A stretch of DNA of 64,000 bases, taken from Ascarosepion bandense. Taxonomy: Eukaryota; Mollusca; Cephalopoda; Sepiida; Sepiidae. The stretch covers positions 4,105,001 to 4,169,000 of the forward strand of contig JBBBDQ010000192.1 in the NCBI GenBank assembly GCA_037127315.1. The letters run 5' to 3'. Positions within the stretch are counted from its first letter, which is position 1. Every line of letters starts with the position of its first letter. Below are positions 12,279 to 22,999 of the stretch, piece after piece. Under the pieces are notes generated by a model that was not told where the DNA came from, made no database searches, and was given only the letters and a program-made list of their open reading frames with translations. A program made the position numbers and the translations under genes.

Positions 12279-13000
12279 ATGGAACAATTCACAGAATTGA
12301 CTAAAGCTTTATATGCTAGCATGCAGTAGCAGATGCAGCTACAACAGCACAAAAAGCCACAAAAGATTTTTCAGGATGAATTGATGCAATTACACAAACA
12401 ACAAACTAAAGACATGAAATTGCTATGTGAAGCTGTGTTATCTAAAAATACTATTGAGGAACGAGGTTCAAGATTTTTTTTTTTTAGCCAAAGGTATATC
12501 TAATTCTTTATCCAGTTTATTTTCATAGATACAAAATGATTTTTTCAAAAAGATGTGCCCTATGGCCTGATGAAGAGAAAATTGGCTTTTTGTTACAAAA
12601 ACTAGATACAAAAGAAAATACAAAATATGCAAATCTTACATTACAAAAATAAAAAAATTAAAAATTAAAACGCAACAAAAATCTCTTTTGCAGAGACAAA
12701 GATTTTATCAGAAAATTTTTATGAACAGGACAGTTTATTCCATACAAGATATAAATGCATGAACATCATGAAACAAGAAAATGAAGATTTCGTCACATAT
12801 GCGAGAAATGTAAATTTGCAGTGTGAATTATGTAAATTAGGTAATTTGTTGGTCGACATGTTCAAGTGCTTAATTTTTGTGCAGGGACTAACAGCAGCTA
12901 AAGATATTCAATTCAGAATATTGACCATAGTGGAGCAAGACCCAGAAATAACACTACAGAAAGTAACTGAGAAATGCCAAAGCTTGATAAACATGAAATG
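12279..13000 (+). pseudogene. Gypsy gag
   Basis: Starts MEQFTELTKALYASMQ, then a stop. A later open piece has MKQENEDFVTYARNVNLQCE and DMFKCLIFVQGLTAAKD, typical of invertebrate Gypsy gag capsid regions. Gag forms the particle that packages element RNA. There are several stops and a T-run near 12477. The gag continues into the zinc-knuckle/protease region. Confidence 0.75.
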
Positions 13001-13139
13001 AGACAACACGAGGATTGAGGAAAAGAATATTTCTCGTGTTTAGGCTACTAAAACACAAATTTGCAAAAAGTAAGGCAAAACCATCTTCACATAATGGCTA
13101 TGGGAGGGGGAATGTCACATTTTAAAAAACCCTTTTTTT

Positions 13140-13350
13140 TCAAAGACAAGGCTTGTTTTGTGTGCGACTATATTGGACAATAAAGCACTCAGTGCAGAAA
13201 TAAACTTAAAAAAAAGACAATTTAAAACTAAAGTAAATGTTGTCCTGTCTGAAAATGTAATCAAAGATGGCAAGAAACAAAAGTATGTGAAAACAAAGTT
13301 AACTACTTTTGGACACTGGTAGTGATATTTCAATTATAAATGAACGGGGG
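13140..13350 (+). pseudogene. Gypsy nucleocapsid knuckle and protease start
   Basis: CFVCDYIGQ followed by a stop and STQCRNK resembles a decayed CCHC knuckle. After about 100 bp, DTGSDISIIN follows, the active-site triad region of the retroviral-type aspartic protease. A run of about 14 G (near 13346-13359) then disrupts the protease. Confidence 0.7.
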
Positions 13351-13689
13351 GGGGGGGGGCAGAGGTAGTCCTCTATTAAAAAATTCTGAAGTAGTTGGGA
13401 AGAAGGTTAAACTTCAAAAGGCGAATTTAGCTGCAATGTATTTTTGAAAAGACATTCAAATCAAAAGTTTATGTGCTACCAAGTATGACAAATCTGTTCA
13501 TTACAGACTGAATCGTGCTATTTGATTTGTGGGAACTACCCATGAATTTGTTTTGCAGATGTAGATGTGTGAAAGAATAAAAGAAAAATTTATTTCTAAC
13601 TTGAAGAAGAAGAAAAAAGAAAAAGGAAAGGACTCAGAGAATGCACAAAAACTGAAGTATGATATGAATTAAAAGACAACCTAAATCTG

Positions 13690-14450
13690 GTATTTAAGCC
13701 TCAAAAATGTACCGTTCTTGATTTTAAAGCCAGTGAACCAAGAACTAGAACATTTAGAAGAAATGGGTTTGATTTCTAAAGTGGAATACTCAGATTGGGT
13801 GTCACCGACTGTATGTGATAAAAAAATAAAAACAAGAAAATTAGAGTATGTGTCAATTTTTTGGCTGGATTGTATGATTGCCTGAAAGACCACACATACC
13901 CTTTACCTTCAAGACTAAATAGTAGCAAAATCTTTTCAAAATTAGATTTATCAGATGCTTACCTCCAGGCAAGAGTGGACAAAATAAAAAATAAATAAAT
14001 AAAAAAATGCTCAAAATTACTAACAATAACTACCCATAAAGGCCTCTATAAACTAAATAGACTTCCATTTGGGTTGAAAGTTGGTCCAAGTTTATTCCAA
14101 CAAATACTGCATACCATGTTGGCAGGATTAGAGTTTGCTGTAGCATACCTTGACGACATACTAAAGAGTGAGAATAACAAGCAACATAAAAGGCATATAA
14201 GGGCTGTTTTCCAGAAAATAGATGAATATGGTTTCAAACTTGCCTTGGAGAAATGTAGATTTTTTTTATGAAGCAAATCATATATTTGGGTCAAATAATA
14301 GACAAAAATGGCAGAAAGCTGACCCTGAAAGGGCTGAAGCAGTTAAGAACATGCCAGCAACTAACATCACTAATCTTCAGCATCCAAACCCTTTGAACAA
14401 CCTACTAAGAAAGGAGCAAAATGGAATTGGTCAAAAGAGTGCGAAGAAGC
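13690..14450 (+). pseudogene. Gypsy reverse transcriptase
   Basis: ELEHLEEMGLISKVEYSDWV is the conserved entry to the Gypsy RT palm. KLDLSDAYLQ (about 13940-13970) holds the first catalytic Asp, and AYLDDI (about 14143-14160) holds the other two. Between them, YKLNRLPFGLKVGPSLFQQI is the usual LPFGL block. After HIRAVFQKIDEYGFKLALEK the frame shifts. RT copies element RNA into DNA. Stops and frameshifts inactivate it. Confidence 0.85.
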
Positions 14451-14472
14451 TTTTCAAAAGATAAAAAGTTGT

Positions 14473-14811
14473 TTGTTGTCAGATCTATCGCTAGCTCATT
14501 TTGATGCTGAACATGAAATAATCATGGCATCCAATGCTAGTAATTATAGGAATGGAGTAGTGATTCTGCATAAGTTTGAAGATGGGAGCATAAAGCCTAT
14601 GGCCCATGCTTCTAGAACTTTGCTTCCAGCAGAGAGAAACTATAACCAGATTGAAAAAAAGAATCTGGCCATAATCTATGCAGTAAAAAAATTGCACAGG
14701 TATATTCACAGACGAAAATTTACTCTACAAATGAATCATCAACATTTACTATCAATTTTTGGATCCAAGAAGGGTATCCCTACCCAAACAGGTTGGAGTG
14801 TTGGAGAATAA
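14473..14811 (+). pseudogene. Gypsy RNase H
   Basis: An open 112-residue piece includes HEIIMASNASNYRNGVVILH, SRTLLPAERNYNQIEKKNLA and IIYAVKKLHRYIHRRKF, the standard RNase H/tether block after RT. The catalytic Asp normally found in TDAS is Asn here (SNAS), so the domain would be inactive even if expressed. Confidence 0.83.
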
Positions 14812-15067
14812 TTTTATTAATTATTTCAAAATGAAATTTCTACTCTCAAAGAAGCATGGACATGCTAATAGTTTGTCTAGACTAATCCCGAATTTTGCTG
14901 AGCCTTTAGAGGACACAGTAATAGCAGCCCTAAAGGAAGGAAAAAGAACTATCAATGTTACTATGTAATACTATCTGTGAATTGCCAGAGAAGGAGAAAA
15001 AGATTAATTCATTAAAAAAAATGAGAAAGCAAGTATGGTTGAATGAAAGATATAAAAAGTGATCTAA

Positions 15068-15606
15068 ACATCGCCCGGTTCACACTCCACCCACGTCTAT
15101 TGAACAGGTTAAGAGGCTAATTGGAGTAGATAGATCTATCTATCGCCCGGTTCACACTCCACCCACGTCTATTGAACAGGTTAAGAGGCTCGTCCCTTGT
15201 TCCCTGTTTAGGATGTGGTTTCCAGCTTTCTCTTTTCCAATCTTCTCACTTTGTTTTTTTTTTTCAATTGGAGTAGATAAATCTATCTATCGCCCGGTTC
15301 ACACTCCACCCACGTCTATTGAACAGGTTAAGAGGCTCGTCCCTTGTTCCCTGTTTAGGATGTGGTTTCCAGCTTTCTCTTTTCCAATCTTCTCACTTTG
15401 TTTTTTTTTTTCAATTGGAGTAGATAAATCTATCTATCGCCCGGTTCACACTCCACCCACGTCTATTGAACAGGTTAAGAGGCTCATCCCTTGTTTAGGA
15501 TGTGGTTTCCGGCTTTCTCTTTTCCCATCTTTTCACTATTATGTAGCTCCTTGCACATCAGTGGCGTTACCGCCTTGCTCGGGGTGAAACAATTAAAAAA
15601 AAAAAA
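15068..15606 (+). repeat. Tandem array of SINE heads with one complete 3' end
   Basis: The motif tcgcccggttcacactcc occurs at 15071, 15143, 15290 and 15437, with spacings of 72, 147 and 147 bp. The two 147-bp units appear identical, including an 11-T tract. The first unit is internally deleted. Only the last unit continues into gtagctccttgcacatcagt and ccttgctcggggtgaaac with a poly-A tail. A single copy of the same SINE is at 29921-30129. ggttcacactcc resembles a pol III B box. The array lies inside the Gypsy element between RNase H and integrase. Confidence 0.88.
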
Positions 15607-15649
15607 TTATCACCTTTTTTGATATGTGATCAAGTACTCTTATACACAG

Positions 15650-16425
15650 AATAGTAATTCCCTTTCTACTACAAAAGAAAATTCTGAATGAATTTCACAT
15701 CAGTCATCCTGGTGTTTCAAGGATGAAAAGCTTAATGTGTAGCTATACATATTAGCCTAGAATGAACCAGGATATTGAAAAAAAAATTGTGAAAGTAGAA
15801 GTTGCCAACTAGCGGAAAGGCATGATTGGTAAATTTTCATGCCATGGCCCAAAACAGATGTTTTGGGACGAGATTGCACATCGACTAAACAGATATTGCT
15901 ACCTAATAGTTGTGGACAGCTACTTCAAGTGGCCGGAAATCTTCAAATGTAATCACCAAACATCCTTAACTACCAGAAATGTGCTGAACAAATTTTTAGT
16001 CATTTAGGTGTGCCTAAAAAATAGTAACTGCCAATGAGACACAGTTTACCGGAAAGGAATTAAAACATTTTGGCACATCTCTGGCCATTGAGCACACTGC
16101 AACCCCTCCTTACCATCCCAAGTGCAATAGTCAAGCAGAATAATTTGTGGACAGTTTCAAAAGAACATTAAAAAAGAATCACAGCTTGGTCATGGATGAG
16201 AGGAACATTCAGATTTTTTTTTTATTGGTGTACAGAATCACTCCTAACCCAAAGAGTTTCAGGCATGTCACCAGCCAAACTGATATTTTCAAGGAGAATT
16301 TGTGGTGATACCGACCGAGCAAAAACGAGACCAGATGTTGGCTCTATGCCAACCAGAAAGCGAATGAACAAAACTAGTGGTCGTGCATCCAAGTTTGTGC
16401 AGATGTTCCAGTTGAAAAATAAAAC
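15650..16425 (+). pseudogene. Gypsy integrase
   Basis: FHISHPGVSRMKSLM is the zinc-binding His region. LIVVDSYFKWPEIF holds the first catalytic Asp. The expected second-Asp block appears as TANETQFTGKEL, with the Asp lost. HTATPPYHPKCNSQAE then a stop and FVDSFKRTLKK holds the catalytic Glu. SGMSPAKLIFSRRI is the usual C-terminal part. Integrase inserts the cDNA into the host genome. Frameshifts and stops inactivate it. Confidence 0.82.
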
Positions 16426-16439
16426 TTAACCAAATATCA

Positions 16440-17045
16440 AATTTCCATTTTGCGAGCCTACGCGAATTTTATTTACCAGCCAATGGGAAGCCCGGAATCA
16501 AATACAAGCATGAAATTCAAAACGAGCGTCTGATCCAAAAAGCAGATATAAAAAGCCAAGACAAAAAGCAGACAGACAGACGGGAAAACGAGGAGAAGAG
16601 TGTAATTAATATCCCCTTAAGTCAAGCAGCTACTATGCTGACCTCTTTCTTTCTCCCTGTCTCAAAAGTACTTATTGACCTCTTCAAAGACATTCCACAC
16701 AAACCAACTTACTGACCTTAGAAGCGGCAACTTCAAAATGAACATCCCCTTACCTACAAGACACTTCCACACTCCTAAGTCTTATCTTTTTCGGCATTAT
16801 ATTTTCCATGAACATTCTAACCTCTGTTGGACTTATTCAAGTATTATTTTAATTGTAAAAACATTAATTGAAATGTGTATATATAAATGTTATTTTATAC
16901 TCAGATTGCCTTTCTTGATTTTTTAATCATTTTATGAATTATAGTGGGCTATCTTCCCACAAGGCCAAATTCCGTTAACCTGCTATGGTATAATACTACC
17001 CTTCACTAGAACGGAATCCTACTACTAGTAGAAAAGAATAAATAA
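16440..17045 (+). mobile_element. LTR-like insert within the Gypsy element
   Basis: This block interrupts the integrase C-terminal region, which resumes after about 17050. It has a promoter-like gcagatataaaaagccaaga (about 16542-16561) and a gaaaacgaggagaagag purine stretch. No matching second copy is in the window and I could not fix its ends. A solo LTR is the simplest reading. Confidence 0.4.
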
Positions 17046-17059
17046 GATACCCGCTATAA

Positions 17060-17500
17060 ATTCACTTTGTATTCGACAGGCTTTTGCTGAGTCCAACAAA
17101 GAAAAATATGAAAAAATAAAATTTTGCTAACAAACATTTCAAACCTGGAGACAATTTTTTTTTCAAAAACTATACAGGTGGAAATAATTTCTGGGAAGAT
17201 GGAACAAATCACTAGAAGACTTTGCAGTGTAACCTTATATGTTGAGAAGTAAAAAATTTGAACATAAGAGATACTTCCAGATATACTAAAGATGTCACAC
17301 AAGAAATGGATGAAGAAATTTCGATGGAAGTGTTGTATGATGTTTTCAACATACCAGTTCCTCTAATCCCACAAATGCCAGATGTATCAGTTCCCCTAAC
17401 CCCACCAAATAAGGATATACCAGCTCCTCAAAAATTGGTGAGACATAAGAGTATTAGAGAGAAGGAAAAAAATGAAACAATGTCCCGATCCAAAAAGAAA
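17060..17500 (+). pseudogene. Gypsy integrase C-terminal tail
   Basis: Mixed-frame pieces such as FAESNKEKYEK, a decayed FKPGD-like block around 17145 and YVEK near 17240 match the basic tail of Gypsy integrase. A Pro-rich open piece (17258-17509: PVPLIPQMPDVSVPLTPPNK) follows and ends just before the polypurine tract. Confidence 0.55.
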
Positions 17501-17543
17501 TTATATTGAGCATAATTTCATGAGAAATTATCTCAGAGGGAGG

Positions 17544-17796
17544 TATTGTAATAAAATATCCTACACCCACTTTTCCCTATATGCACTGACTAAATACAGA
17601 GAACTATATATAGTGAGCACAGCATTTACTAGTGTCTTGCTTCAGAGATTAATAATGTCTTACTAATCTTTGTGTATCTACTTATTGTACTCTACTGCAA
17701 TAATCATCTCTTCTTTCCATTTACTATTGTGTTGGTTTTTCTTTTCCCCCTGAGTAACAACCTTGTATATTGTAACCCTTTCTCAAAGATACAACA
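17544..17796 (+). repeat. Gypsy 3' LTR
   Basis: Starts tattgtaataaaatatc, so the first G of TG has mutated, and ends caaagatacaaca. It lies directly after the purine run agagggagg, the likely second-strand primer site. It is divergent from the 5' LTR. Confidence 0.88.
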
Positions 17797-18109
17797 ATTT
17801 TATAAAAGCATTATACTATAACACAAAGATTTCCCCAAAAAGAATAGATCCCACTAGACTAAAAATGGTAATATTTTTTCTCAAACTGGTAAAACAAAAA
17901 CAAGAGAACAAACCTCTACCAAGGCAATACCAACATAATCTCAACGATCAGCATGAGATGATTATAAAAATGAGAATAACTGCAATGAACTTGGCTGCTC
18001 TCAAGAGTGAAAATAAAAAAAAAAAAAATGAACTGGACCACTCTCAAAATTAAATGCACACTTAAAATAAACCATGAAATGTACGGAAAAAAAAAAAAAA
18101 AAATATAAA

Positions 18110-18235
18110 CCCAAAACTATCTCATACCAGATTGAATCCAAAATCTAATCAGTTTGTCCTAGTCATGATGACAATCATTCCTGAAAGTTTCATCCAAATT
18201 CATCCAGCAGATCTTTCATTATAACCAATGACTCA
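18110..18235 (+). repeat. Dispersed repeat (cctgaaagtttcatccaaa family), copy 1
   Basis: Contains ccaaaatctaatcagtt and cctgaaagtttcatccaaat, shared with 18675-18860. This core is very common in marine-invertebrate genomes as part of dispersed repeats. This copy decays after ccagcagatctt. Family uncertain. Confidence 0.6.
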
Positions 18236-18674
18236 TTTATTTACTATTATTTTAATGACTTTTGAAATCCCAAATAATAATTTTGGATTTACAAAAATTT
18301 AAAGTTTATTGAAATTAATGATTCTAACTAACACTGCTTATTTTTAGTTGAATTTCAATTTCATAACTGTGAGGCAAGCATTTTTTTCATATTTATTTGG
18401 CTGTAGGTGTTAGATATATATTAGAAAAATAAGTAAATAGCATTAAAAAATTAAGCTGCAAAAATTTGTGGAAGTGTTCATTTTTACTTTTTAATATCCC
18501 AAGGTTGTATTTTGACATTTTTTTTTTTTTTGGCTTTTGGATAATAACTATTAAAAAAACACAGCATGTGCAGAAAATGTAATGATGTAAAGCCACCTAA
18601 GGGAATTAATTCAGTATTTGGCATGTGAAATGGACAAAAATTATTACGAAAAAAACAAAAACAAAAAATAACCC

Positions 18675-18860
18675 AGGAACTTTATCTCATATTAGATCTG
18701 ACCCAAAATCTAATCAGTTCATGCCAGTCATGAGGCCAATCATCCCTGAAAGTTTCATCCAAAGTTGTCCAGCAGGTCTCGAGATATAGTGACTATGGAC
18801 AGACAAAGAAACAATTGTGAATGAAAACAATACCTCTGCCTTAAGGTGGAGGCAATAATC
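18675..18860 (+). repeat. Dispersed repeat (cctgaaagtttcatccaaa family), copy 2
   Basis: A longer copy that continues through tccagcaggtctcgagatat, a purine-rich ggacagacaaagaaac stretch and aaaacaatacctctgcctta. It lies about 560 bp after copy 1 in the same orientation. Confidence 0.62.
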
Positions 18861-19947
18861 AGCTTAAGTCAAATAATGTAAATGCTCTTTGCCTCATCAG
18901 TTTGCATTCATTAGTTGCATTTTCTTAAGTGCCTCTAAAATATGAATTGTCAAAATCTACAGTTTTAAATAAAAAAAAGACTATTTATTTTAAGTAAATA
19001 AATAAAACAAAAGAAACTTCAAAACTGGAGAGGAAATTATCGTCAAGTCAAAAATCAAAGAGGTCCTTGTTAAATTGCTGAATTGAAAGATTTTATACTG
19101 TGCTTCACCTTCATCTGTACACAATGGTTAAAAATGATAGTGTGTCTTGTAAGCAGAACTATAGGAAAATAGGAAATGAATAATTAAGAATTTTTAAACT
19201 TTCAAACTTTTGAAATAATAACTGCTATAAGAACAAATATAATTATAAAATATATTCTCATTTTATCATAAGATAATACTGAGGCTATAATGGGGAAATA
19301 CAGGTGTGATATAATGGTAACTGGCACAGAAAATGGAGTTTCATTTCTGGCTGATGTAGTTCATGTTCACTTAGTATTAACAATACTAAAAAAAGACATG
19401 AATCCATTTCTCCCTGCACTCATTCCAATTGCTAAATATTCTTACAAAAATTCCTTGTTGTATAGCCCTGTAGTTGGAGAAAAGTGGCTGATTTATAACT
19501 TGATAAAGCTACAGGCAGTAATAATACTTATTATCAGTCTTATATATACAGATAAATCTTTAAAAATTCAAATATAATTAAAACATATCTGTAAAGACAA
19601 TAAAAATTAAAGACAAAAGGAAAACTTTTCTTTTCCAACATGTTCTAAGGCACTATTATAATAACTGTGGAATTTTATTTTATTTTGTAACTTGTATTTA
19701 TATACAGAAGTGGAGGAAAACATTAAATTTTCAAATTTAAGAATGATCTAAAATATTCTTAAATTTAGCTCTGTAAAGAATGTAATTTATATACTTGTGC
19801 TGTATTCTATCACCTGATACCCCATCACTGTCATGCTACAATGTCTGGTGGTGAATACAGTAAATAATTGGAAAAAACCACTCAAATAAGGAATTTATAT
19901 CCAGTATTAGCAGTAAAAAATTGTAACCCACTAAAGGCAAAAAAAAG

Positions 19948-19991
<44 letters not shown>

Positions 19992-19992
19992 C
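19948..19992. repeat. (TA)n(TG)n microsatellite
   Basis: About 16 TA units run into about 6 TG units. It lies about 45 bp from the donor end of exon F, inside the following intron. Confidence 0.95.
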
Positions 19993-20037
19993 TCCATTAA
20001 AAATTTGTTTAATGTGCTTCAAATGAAATTCACTCAC

Positions 20038-20188
20038 AGCTGCTGGGCCCTCTTCAACACCTTCAACTTCAGCTGGGTTCAAGCTGATTGTGTCCTCTTG
20101 GCTAATATGTCTGCGTTGTCTGTACAATTGGGCCACCTCCATACTACGCTGTCGTTGCAACTCCACCTGGGAAGGCTGCACTGCTGGC
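20038..20188 (-). CDS. Nedd4: NEDD4-family E3 ligase, exon F (RRHIS linker)
   Basis: This 151-bp exon completes the split Met and encodes PAVQPSQVELQRQRSMEVAQ, then LYRQRRHISQEDTISLN and an acidic end EGVEEGPAA. The RxRRHISxED motif is the conserved linker after WW1 in NEDD4 and NEDD4L (FRSRRHISED). In vertebrate NEDD4L, Ser residues in the linkers are kinase and 14-3-3 sites; any such role here is inference. The acceptor is tttctttcttag and the donor GTGAGT on the minus strand. The exon exits in phase 0. No later WW or HECT exon is recognisable between here and position 1. Confidence 0.93.
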
Positions 20189-20552
20189 CTAAGAAAGAAA
20201 CAAACATTCAAAATAAATATGATAATCCTAGAAAAGAAAAACCAAAACAAAAAGCAAAATAAAATGGATTTTAAATGTGAGTTTGTAAATTCGGAAGATA
20301 AACACATTTCATTTCTTTTAAAAGAATGACTCTGTGCATTTCATTGATCACTGCCCACATGTAGTTGTCCTACCAAAAAGCATTGTTGGGTAAAAGGATG
20401 AGATGGAAGTCTTGAGGTAAATATTCTAGTTGAAAAATTTCAAACATGGAAACTCAATCATTTTAATTCTTATTTTTTTTCAGGAAAATAATTTGATAGA
20501 TTTTTTGCACAAATTTTTCAATTGCTTTTTTTTATTTTTATTTTTTTTTTTG

Positions 20553-20569
20553 GGGGGGGGGGGGGGGGT
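20553..20569. repeat. Poly-G tract
   Basis: A T-rich run leads into about 17 G bases in the intron between exons E and F. Such a tract could form a quadruplex, but there is no sign of function. Confidence 0.8.
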
Positions 20570-21329
20570 TGTAAAATTTCCAAAAGTCAATTTGGTTAAT
20601 TCTAATCAAAAGATTTTCCATGATGAAAAATTTCAATTTTGTAACAATTAATTCTGTCAATCCAAGTTCACAAAACTTGGAAACAGTTTTCTATTACAAG
20701 TTTCATATATTAAAAACTCTAAAGAATTAATTTCTTTGTCACTAATCTGAATGACAAAACAGTATCTATGAAAAAAAGGGAAAATAATTCAATTATTACT
20801 ATTATAGAATTATTTACATACTGATCAACATTTCTACCTAATATTAGCATAGTGTCTGCAGGCACTATAAAAAGTGTCTTACGCGCACACACACACACGC
20901 GAGAGAGAGTGCACCAAGAATTTGAGAACATAAACTAGAAAACACTAATGGGACACATATATTTTCATTTCTGTGGCAACATAGGAGAAACCAAATCAGT
21001 TGTGGAAAAAGAAAATCAAGATAGAGTCTACTTTAGTAAAGCCTTGAAATATGATAATTTTTGCTTATCAGTCTTATTATCCCTTTCTTATCCCAATAAA
21101 AAAAATTCTACTTTGGATGACAGAGGATAGACTTCATTGTGGATTAAGTGGATGGACAGTTGTACGTTGCAAGTTGTGGATACACATTTTTATCCCTTCT
21201 GTTTATTTTTCACTAGTATTTCTGACTTTGAATTTGTGAGGCTGATTCATGACCTTTTGATATATGACTCCAAATTTTTAATTTTTAATTTGACATCCCC
21301 ATTGTTATTATACCCACACTTTCTTTTTT

Positions 21330-21760
21330 AGATATATTGAGAGCTTTCACTTGGCCAGAGCTGCTTACCAGTGACCAGATAATTACCAGATGAATCAGTT
21401 GCTCTGCATAGAACCCACAAAGGTACTGATAAGGTTGCATAAGTTCACAGCCTACAATGTCTTTCTGCAGGGCCTCAGGGTCAATGCCACTGCACACATA
21501 AAGATACTGGACACAGTGGTCAAGCTTTAGATCAAGGAGATAGCTGTATGTGTCCTAGTACCTAATCTGAATTCCCTAGCCCACTATTGGCTTCAGGGGT
21601 GTTGCTTAAGAGAGACAAACTAGTTGCCTCAATATGCTTGTTGACAGCTGCCACTGTGATGGCTAATATGAACAGGAACCAATTGATTCAAACAGTCACT
21701 TCTGAGGCCACATTGACACTCTTCAAGACTGACAGTTGTATTATTGAATAAACTTTTACT
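21330..21760. other. Unidentified GC-richer intronic segment
   Basis: Composition is closer to coding DNA than the surrounding intron, with phrases such as ctttctgcagggcctcaggg. Both strands have short open pieces broken by stops. It may be a decayed transposon gag or transposase, but I cannot name it. Confidence 0.3.
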
Positions 21761-21861
21761 AAGTTAAACTTATGTACAAATTTCTTTTCGAAATTATACT
21801 GATTTTCCTATATATGTTTTCCTTTATAATTTGTTCTTAAATACGTGATATACTCCTGCAA

Positions 21862-21986
21862 GTGGACATTGAAGTTCACACACAGAGGCATCAGTCCGTT
21901 TCATGTTAAACGTAATTGTCAGGCCATAACCATAGTGTTTAGCATGAAACAGACTTTTACCTCTGAGTGTTGACCTCAGTATTCAC
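21862..21986. repeat. Imperfect hairpin with 50-bp arms
   Basis: The left arm 21862-21911 is the inverted complement of 21937-21986 at about 38 of 50 positions, around a 25-bp loop. Arm markers are gtttcatgttaaac and gtttagcatgaaac. It could be a small foldback element or a precursor-like RNA hairpin in the intron. Confidence 0.6.
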
Positions 21987-22071
21987 TAATATTAATATAT
22001 GCTTTATTCCTGATATTGAGTACTTTAATCCATAAATATAGCATACATTAAAACTATATCTTATCACATAT

Positions 22072-22911
22072 ACAGAGTGCAATGTGTAAATCGTCGCCAT
22101 TATCTTTTTAATTTCATGCATGAGTCTTGTTTTTGTTAACTGCACAGCATAGTAGGGTCAGTTGGGCAATGTCTATGAGAAAAAGAACACCATGATACAA
22201 TTCACTCTGCCAGAAATTTGGAAACAGCATGCTGTACTGCTTGGTATTCATACCTGAAGCTCCAATACAAACATTTCAGGGTGTTTGGGTGTCAAATCTA
22301 AAGATAGTGCAGAGGATTCAGAAAGAGTTGGAGGAGTCTAATTGTGATTACAAAGATACAGCAGTTCAGAAAACTCACTCTGATAAGAAAAGAACTTTGA
22401 ATTTGTTGGTAAGGGCTTCAGATTCAACACGGAAGTTTACATCAAGTGCCTTTAGAAGATATTGCTGCTCTAGGTCAAGAAAGTGGTTGCTACAAGACAC
22501 CTATGTCTGGCAACAGGATTGCACCATACCACACAAGCAGAAGAACCCAGTTATGGGCATCAGACCATTTCTGAGACCACCTAACTTCCCAGGCTACAAT
22601 CCTCTGGATTATTATGTATGGGGTGCAATTGAGTAATAGAAGAATAATACTCTTTGTAAACACCAAAGATGAACTGAAAGCAAGGAATATGGTAGCTTTC
22701 ACCAACTTAAAGAGACCATCCAGAAGAGTTGCAGGAGATTCCAAAGTCGTCTAGAGGCCATGGTTGAAGCCAATGGTAATTTTCATTGAATAAATTTACT
22801 CTTTAGTATTTCAAGATATTTATTTTGCGTAATTTTGGTAAGTATATCTGTTAAAATGAGATGCCAGTGTCGTTTTCATGCAATTTAGACAATTCATTCA
22901 TTTCACCCTAT
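22072..22911 (+). mobile_element. Tc1/mariner-superfamily element (degenerate, shortened)
   Basis: The ends match as inverted repeats: left acagagtgcaatgtgtaaat, right complement tagggtgaaatgaatgaatt, flanked by TA-rich DNA. The interior has transposase pieces: VWQQDCTIPHKQKNP (second Asp region), then FPGYNPLDYYVWGAIE with the last acidic residue region, then decayed KDELKARNMVAFTN and the final RRFQSRLEAMVEANGNF. It lies in the intron between exons E and F. The N-terminal DNA-binding part and the first Asp are missing or unreadable. Confidence 0.75.
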
Positions 22912-22999
22912 ATATATAACACACACACTGCTTTTTTTAACAAATGCTAATCCAAAAAAAGATATCTTGATTTTTTTTTTTCATTCATTTATCATGTAA

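Larger units (their letters stand above)
11870..17796 (+). mobile_element. Ty3/Gypsy LTR retrotransposon (degenerate, with nested inserts)
   Basis: Two LTR-like repeats of about 252 bp bound a 5.4-kb interior with decayed gag, protease, RT, RNase H and integrase in Gypsy order. A polypurine tract (agagggagg) directly precedes the 3' LTR. No 5-bp target duplication is visible, and the LTRs differ at many sites, so the copy is old. A tandem SINE array (15068-15606) sits between RNase H and integrase, and an LTR-like insert lies at about 16440-17045. Confidence 0.9.

Noticed and set aside
15213..15587. A 124-codon open frame with a repeated peptide (PTSIEQVKRL...)
   Set aside because: The period is 49 codons because the SINE unit is 147 bp. 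The peptide repeat is a by-product of the tandem SINE array.
19978..20329. Plus-strand open frames across exon F
   Set aside because: They are antisense shadows of the NEDD4 exon.
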